A stretch of 64,000 nt of DNA, taken from assembly GCA_020171895.1 (NCBI GenBank), contig JAIVAN010000001.1, positions 124,001 through 188,000 on the forward strand. Direction: 5' to 3'. This document shows positions 61,036 to 64,000 of the stretch, one piece after another. The stretch's first letter is position 1, and each line of letters opens with the position of its first letter. The notes beneath the pieces were generated by a model. It saw only the letters and a list, made by a program, of their open reading frames with translations, searched no databases and was not told the origin of the DNA. This DNA is from Bacillus timonensis (lineage in GTDB: Bacteria; Bacillota; Bacilli; Bacillales; Bacillaceae_L). A program made the translations under genes and the position numbers.

Positions 61036-61085
61036 AATGAAAAGAGGCGAAGATGACTTGTCATCATCTTCACCTCTTTTTTTGT
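61036..61085 (+). terminator. Intrinsic terminator
   Basis: Long stem GAGGCGAAGATGAC / TCATCATCTTCACCTC with small irregularities, then T8. Confidence 0.88.
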
Positions 61086-61092
61086 TTTGGTA

Positions 61093-61212
61093 TTAGCACC
61101 AAGCAGCACCAACGATGATTAGAAGGATGAATAGTACAACGATTAGCGCGAATCCACCTACGCCACGTCCACCGTATCCGTAACCATATCCACAAGGATT
61201 ACAATAATGCAT
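61093..61212 (-). CDS. YjcZ family sporulation protein
   Basis: 39 residues: [20 protein letters not shown], then the hydrophobic helix [18 protein letters not shown] and a final Cys. This is the YjcZ family pattern: a Gly/Tyr-rich N-terminus and the helix [16 protein letters not shown]. subtilis YjcZ is known as a small protein found in spores. ATG behind GAAAGGGGGG. A paralogue lies just upstream on the same strand. Confidence 0.88.
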   Translation of the reverse strand: MHYCNPCGYGYGYGGRGVGGFALIVVLFILLIIVGAAWC

Positions 61213-61259
61213 ATCTTTTCCCCCCTTTCATAAGGTGAAAGTCTTTATTTTTTCATGTC

Positions 61260-61343
61260 TTATACAAATGCTGTACCGACGATAATTAACAAAATAAACA
61301 ATACAACGATTAACGCGAAACCACCGCTATATCCATGACTCAT
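61260..61343 (-). CDS. YjcZ family sporulation protein (short form)
   Basis: 27 residues: MSHGYSGG followed by [19 protein letters not shown]. The same conserved helix as the neighbour 48 nt downstream, without the Cys/Tyr-rich segment. ATG behind ATGGAGGTG. Tandem paralogue, probably coexpressed late in sporulation. Confidence 0.88.
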   Translation of the reverse strand: MSHGYSGGFALIVVLFILLIIVGTAFV

Positions 61344-61487
61344 GTTTATAACACCTCCATATGTGTTATCTACTTTTACTATATGGAAGTAGGTTGTTGT
61401 CTGTATGGGCTAATAACTAGTTTGAGTAAAAATAGGCATGTACCGTTACGGGTGTGGGTGAGAGTATATATGGTTCATAAAATTTGA

Positions 61488-61606
61488 ATGTCGCTGATAA
61501 ACGAGTGGAAGTGGCTGATAAAATTAGGATGTCGCTGATAAATGAGTGGAAGTGGCTGATAAATGAGTAGAAGTCGCTGATAAAAGGGTGGAAGTAGCTG
61601 ATAAAC
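61488..61606. repeat. 21-bp-phased intergenic repeat array C (GCTGATAAA core)
   Basis: Six copies of GT(C/G)GCTGATAAA; the (N)GCTGAT heptamers start at 61492, 61513, 61533, 61554, 61575 and 61596 (spacings 21, 20, 21, 21, 21). The first core base alternates C, G, C, G, C, A. Same core as array B, 20 kb away. Confidence 0.88.
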
Positions 61607-61645
61607 TTTAAAGAAGCTAGTCTGAGGTTTAGAGTGAGAGGGTGA

Positions 61646-61745
61646 AACGGCGGAAAAAGTTGTAGAAGCGTCGGAAAAGTGAGCTATACCGTCGGGAAAA
61701 TGTATCAAACCGTAGGATTATGGATGGAAATCGGCGGATTATTTT
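61646..61745. repeat. 21-bp-phased intergenic repeat array D (CGKCGG core)
   Basis: Five copies of CG(G/T)CGGAAAA-like cores starting at 61648, 61669, 61690, 61711 and 61732: exactly 21 bp apart. Adjacent to array C but with a different core. Confidence 0.85.
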
Positions 61746-61811
61746 AATGATGTCATAAAAAACGTTATAAAAAGAGGATTTTCCAGGGGTTTCTTGAATT
61801 TGATATAGAAG

Positions 61812-61885
61812 AAATTTGGTTAGTGAATGAAATCTGGTCGTTTGCGCTCGAAATTCGGTCGATTTTTTCATTCATTCGGTCGTTA
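61812..61885. repeat. 21-bp-phased intergenic repeat array E (ATTCGGTCG core)
   Basis: GGTCG cores at 61836, 61857 and 61878 (21 bp apart), with a weaker GGTTA copy at 61818. Third array in the same intergenic region, again with a distinct core. Confidence 0.65.
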
Positions 61886-61933
61886 CGCCATCATAAAAGT
61901 TGAAACTGAGCAACTAAAGGAGGGAAAAGTAAA

Positions 61934-62161
61934 ATGGAAAAATTCGTTCATACTATGAAATGGGTTGTGCGCGCGTTAGTTTTAGGTTTTTTTGTGTATG
62001 TAGCTATTAAATTGCAAAATACGCAGTCAGGGTTCTTTTATGATCATATGAAGGAAATTCCTCTTCGTGTCGTTTTAGATTACGTCTATTTAGTGGGTAT
62101 CTCAATAATAGCGGGCTTTTTACTTTTATGGACTGAGATCGTTTCAAAACGTGTAAGTTAA
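61934..62161 (+). CDS. Small two-helix membrane protein
   Basis: 75 residues; hydrophobic segments at about 10-27 and 47-67 joined by a polar loop. ATG behind AAAGGAGGG. A DHFR-like gene follows 37 nt downstream. Function unknown. Confidence 0.65.
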   Translation: MEKFVHTMKWVVRALVLGFFVYVAIKLQNTQSGFFYDHMKEIPLRVVLDYVYLVGISIIAGFLLLWTEIVSKRVS

Positions 62162-62198
62162 TTAAGCGGTCATCTGTTACAGAAAGGATGGAATCAAG

Positions 62199-62747
62199 GT
62201 GAACAGTAAAAGAAAAGTAGTTTTATTTATTGCCACTAGTTTAGATGGGTATATTGCAAGAACTGATGGTGACATAGAGTGGTTACATGAGGTTGAGTCA
62301 AAAGGTGATGGTGAAAATGGCTATTTTACCTTTTACGAAAACATTGACACTGTATTAATGGGAAGAAAGACGTATGATAAAGTTTTAACGTTAGCGGATC
62401 AATTTCCATATCCAGATAAAAAGAACTATGTTTTTTCAAGGACGAGAAGTGGGTCAAATGAGAATGTCACGTTTATTAATGAGAATGTAGAGACATTTAT
62501 GAAAAGATTAAAGAGTGAGGATGGCGATCATATTTGGCTTGTTGGTGGCGGAGACTTATTTCATACTTTTCTTGAAAAAAATCTCGTAGATGAACTGATT
62601 GTTACCATTATTCCAGTCCTTTTAGGAGCAGGAATTCCTTTGTTGTCGAAAGAACTTCCCAATCAACACCTAAATTTACTGAAGTCAACAAACTATGGCC
62701 AGTTTGTTCAGCTTCATTATTCTGTAAATGAAAAAAAGAGTGACTAA
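62199..62747 (+). CDS. Dihydrofolate reductase family protein (RibD C-terminal-like)
   Basis: 182 residues from a GTG behind AAAGGATGG. RibD_C/DHFR fold: VVLFIATSLDGYIARTDGDIEWL at the N-terminus, DTVLMGRKTYDKVL near 48-61, and IWLVGGGDLFHTFLEKNLVDELIVTIIPVLLGAGIPLL. These YwjB/YyaP-type proteins are NADPH-dependent reductases of unknown substrate, not true folate enzymes. No clear terminator of its own on this strand. Confidence 0.9.
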   Translation: MNSKRKVVLFIATSLDGYIARTDGDIEWLHEVESKGDGENGYFTFYENIDTVLMGRKTYDKVLTLADQFPYPDKKNYVFSRTRSGSNENVTFINENVETFMKRLKSEDGDHIWLVGGGDLFHTFLEKNLVDELIVTIIPVLLGAGIPLLSKELPNQHLNLLKSTNYGQFVQLHYSVNEKKSD

Positions 62748-62757
62748 GTCACTCTCT
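62731..62757 (-). terminator. Minus-strand terminator inside the end of the DHFR-like gene
   Basis: Stem GAGTGACT / AGTCACTC followed on the minus strand by T7. Would terminate transcripts of the acyltransferase remnant. Confidence 0.65.
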
Positions 62758-62897
62758 CCGTAAGGGTTGATGAAGGAAAAAGGTGCCGACACCTTGCTTT
62801 AGTATATGCGAGGGTACGTTGGACATGTAGGGCATGTACCCTAGTAGATTGGCATATTTTTAGCAAACTAGAAGTTCCAATGAGAAAAATAGTAACC

Positions 62898-63224
62898 TTA
62901 TAAAACCTTGGTAGCATAAGGTAATTTTATTAACAAAGTAGATAGTAAAAAACAGGTAGATACAGCTAACGGTGCTACAATTAATAGTTTTAACGTTGGT
63001 GCAATCGATAGATGACTGAATAATATCGTTAAGCTAACGACAATTATTGGATGAATGATATAGGCCGTGTAGGCTGAATTTGATAGTTTTTTAGAGAAGG
63101 AACTCATACGGTTTCTTCTTTTTTTATAAAATTGAAGTAAATATAGATTCATACCTATAAATACAAATGGTTCCCACATTGCATATCTAGATAAACCAAT
63201 CGATTCATGTAAAAATCCCCAATT
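62898..63224 (-). pseudogene. Acyltransferase-3 family remnant (C-terminal end only)
   Basis: The open frame covers 109 codons: NWGFLHESIGLSRYAMWEPFVFIGMNLYLL..., then membrane helices with SAYTAYIIHPIIVVSLTILF. This matches the last quarter of OafA/acyltransferase-3 proteins (normally about 350 residues); the first three quarters, including the catalytic His, are missing. A TAG at 63225 closes the frame, and unrelated sequence follows. The ATG at 63179 has no good ribosome binding site, so this is a decayed gene. Confidence 0.75.
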
Positions 63225-63335
63225 CTATTTTTCTAGTTATTTTTATGCTTCCTATTATATGATTTACTGTTATAATTTTACTAGTAAAATTATTCCAATA
63301 GTTGAAACCGTAGGAAGTAGAAAAGGGGTTATTTT

Positions 63336-64000
63336 GTGTTGGCGGGAGAATTTATTTCGTTATTGATCGTTGTGGTTGCCTTTGCAGTCGTTGGCAATGT
63401 GTTAAATAGTAAAGGGTTAAAAGGATTTCTTGGTGAAGCATCTGTTTCACTGATGCTTTCAAGATTAGGGGTTGAAAACTACACCATTTTTAACGACTTA
63501 ACGATACGAAAACCTGATGGAGGAACGTCACAAATTGATCATGTCGTCGTTTCAAATTTTGGGATTTTTGTCATAGAAACAAAGAACTATCAAGGCTGGA
63601 TCTTTGGTGATGAGTGGCAGGAACAGTGGACACAATCGTTTAGAAATGGGAAAAAGAAACGAATCTCCAATCCCATTCATCAAAATTACGGTCACATTAA
63701 AGCATTGATGGAGTATTTAGGCGAGGAAGACGAATCAATGTTTTATTCGATTATTTGTTTTGGTAGTCGTGCAACGTTAAAGAAGGTGAGTGTAAATAAT
63801 CCACAGGTGAAAGTGATTAGTTCTAGAAGCCTCATTTCAACGATAAAATCATATAAAGAAATGAAGGTTTCCTATTTCCGTTTAAATCGTTATGGTCTTA
63901 TGCTGGAGAAAATAGGTAGAACAGATCGCACAACAAGGAAGGAACATATTGAACATGTGAAGCAAGCGATTCAAGTGAAAAAGAATAAGGTCGCTGCTGA
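63336..64000 (+). CDS. NERD domain protein (3' end outside window)
   Basis: 221 codons visible from the GTG at 63336 (AAAGGGG upstream; TTG at 63339 possible); runs off the window. N-terminal membrane helix (FISLLIVVVAFAVVGNVL), then a NERD domain: GFLGEASVSLMLSRLG, DGGTSQIDHVVVSNFGIFVIETKNYQGWIFGDEWQEQW, NPIHQNYGHIKAL. The Asp, Glu-x-Lys and Gln positions resemble nuclease residues. Unlike the NERD protein at 40936, this one is membrane-anchored. Confidence 0.85.
   Translation, partial: MLAGEFISLLIVVVAFAVVGNVLNSKGLKGFLGEASVSLMLSRLGVENYTIFNDLTIRKPDGGTSQIDHVVVSNFGIFVIETKNYQGWIFGDEWQEQWTQSFRNGKKKRISNPIHQNYGHIKALMEYLGEEDESMFYSIICFGSRATLKKVSVNNPQVKVISSRSLISTIKSYKEMKVSYFRLNRYGLMLEKIGRTDRTTRKEHIEHVKQAIQVKKNKVAA

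Noticed and set aside
61475-61871. Two overlapping minus-strand frames with seven-residue repeats (IYQR, FRR)
   Set aside because: The heptads result from the 21-bp DNA period. No start with a ribosome binding site was seen, so they are treated as repeats, though coding ancestry is kept open in the findings.

Overview
The window looks like chromosome of a spore-forming Bacillaceae member (Bacillus sensu lato). Evidence: AT-rich DNA, strong AGGAGG-type ribosome binding sites with many TTG/GTG starts, short-loop intrinsic terminators, two YjcZ-type small sporulation proteins, a YhaM-type exoribonuclease, a DUF2975/YozG-type regulator pair, an LPDTA sortase signal and a preQ1-I riboswitch. I see no phage, transposase, CRISPR array, rRNA or tRNA. 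Genus and species cannot be fixed from this sequence alone.

Layout. 1-5100: end of a wall-anchored carbohydrate-binding protein, a three-gene ABC-2 exporter and small membrane/lipoprotein genes. 5400-7900: moeA-mobB-moaE-moaD, a tightly overlapping molybdenum cofactor operon. 8000-10700: small membrane proteins, two tandem copies of a palindromic 130-bp repeat, and a LysE exporter. 10765-17935: moaA and fdhD (minus strand) face an OFA-type anion transporter, an MpsC/DUF2294 protein and an FdhF/YdeP-type molybdopterin oxidoreductase; with the first Mo operon this is a formate/oxalate-type metabolism island. 18000-30400: psuGK (pseudouridine catabolism), an acidic DUF5667 protein, a D-aminopeptidase, a GNAT, a rhodanese, a BASS transporter, a DinB protein, a DUF2339 giant membrane protein, and several damaged or tiny genes. 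30600-41900: preQ1 riboswitch plus queuosine-precursor transporter, membrane proteins of unknown role, a peroxiredoxin, a PAS-GGDEF-EAL-PilZ protein, GAF, XRE and NERD proteins. 42000-47700: a complete sucrose PTS module (sacA, fructokinase, EIIBC, LicT/SacT antiterminator, EIIA) with two RAT/terminator attenuators. 47700-64000: YhaM-like HD nuclease, pirin, HIT, SRPBCC, DinB, an Ada-Zn/AlkA fusion with an O6-methylguanine methyltransferase, an XRE-containing operon, RecQ, a second GGDEF-EAL protein, YjcZ genes, a DHFR-like reductase, an acyltransferase remnant and the start of a NERD protein.

Most interesting non-coding signals. (1) Intergenic arrays of short cores repeated almost exactly every 21 bp at three places (5150, 41920, 61490-61885). 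The core sequence differs between arrays but the period is conserved. (2) Two leaders, upstream of the anion transporter and of fdhF, share a small two-helix RNA core whose closing helix shows compensating changes and shares its 3' strand with an intrinsic terminator. This is a riboswitch-like attenuator that I cannot assign to a known class. (3) Four copies of a 90-131-bp element with 9-bp terminal inverted repeats, one with its middle replaced by a small hairpin. (4) Phased 11-bp TTCATA direct repeats upstream of fdhD.
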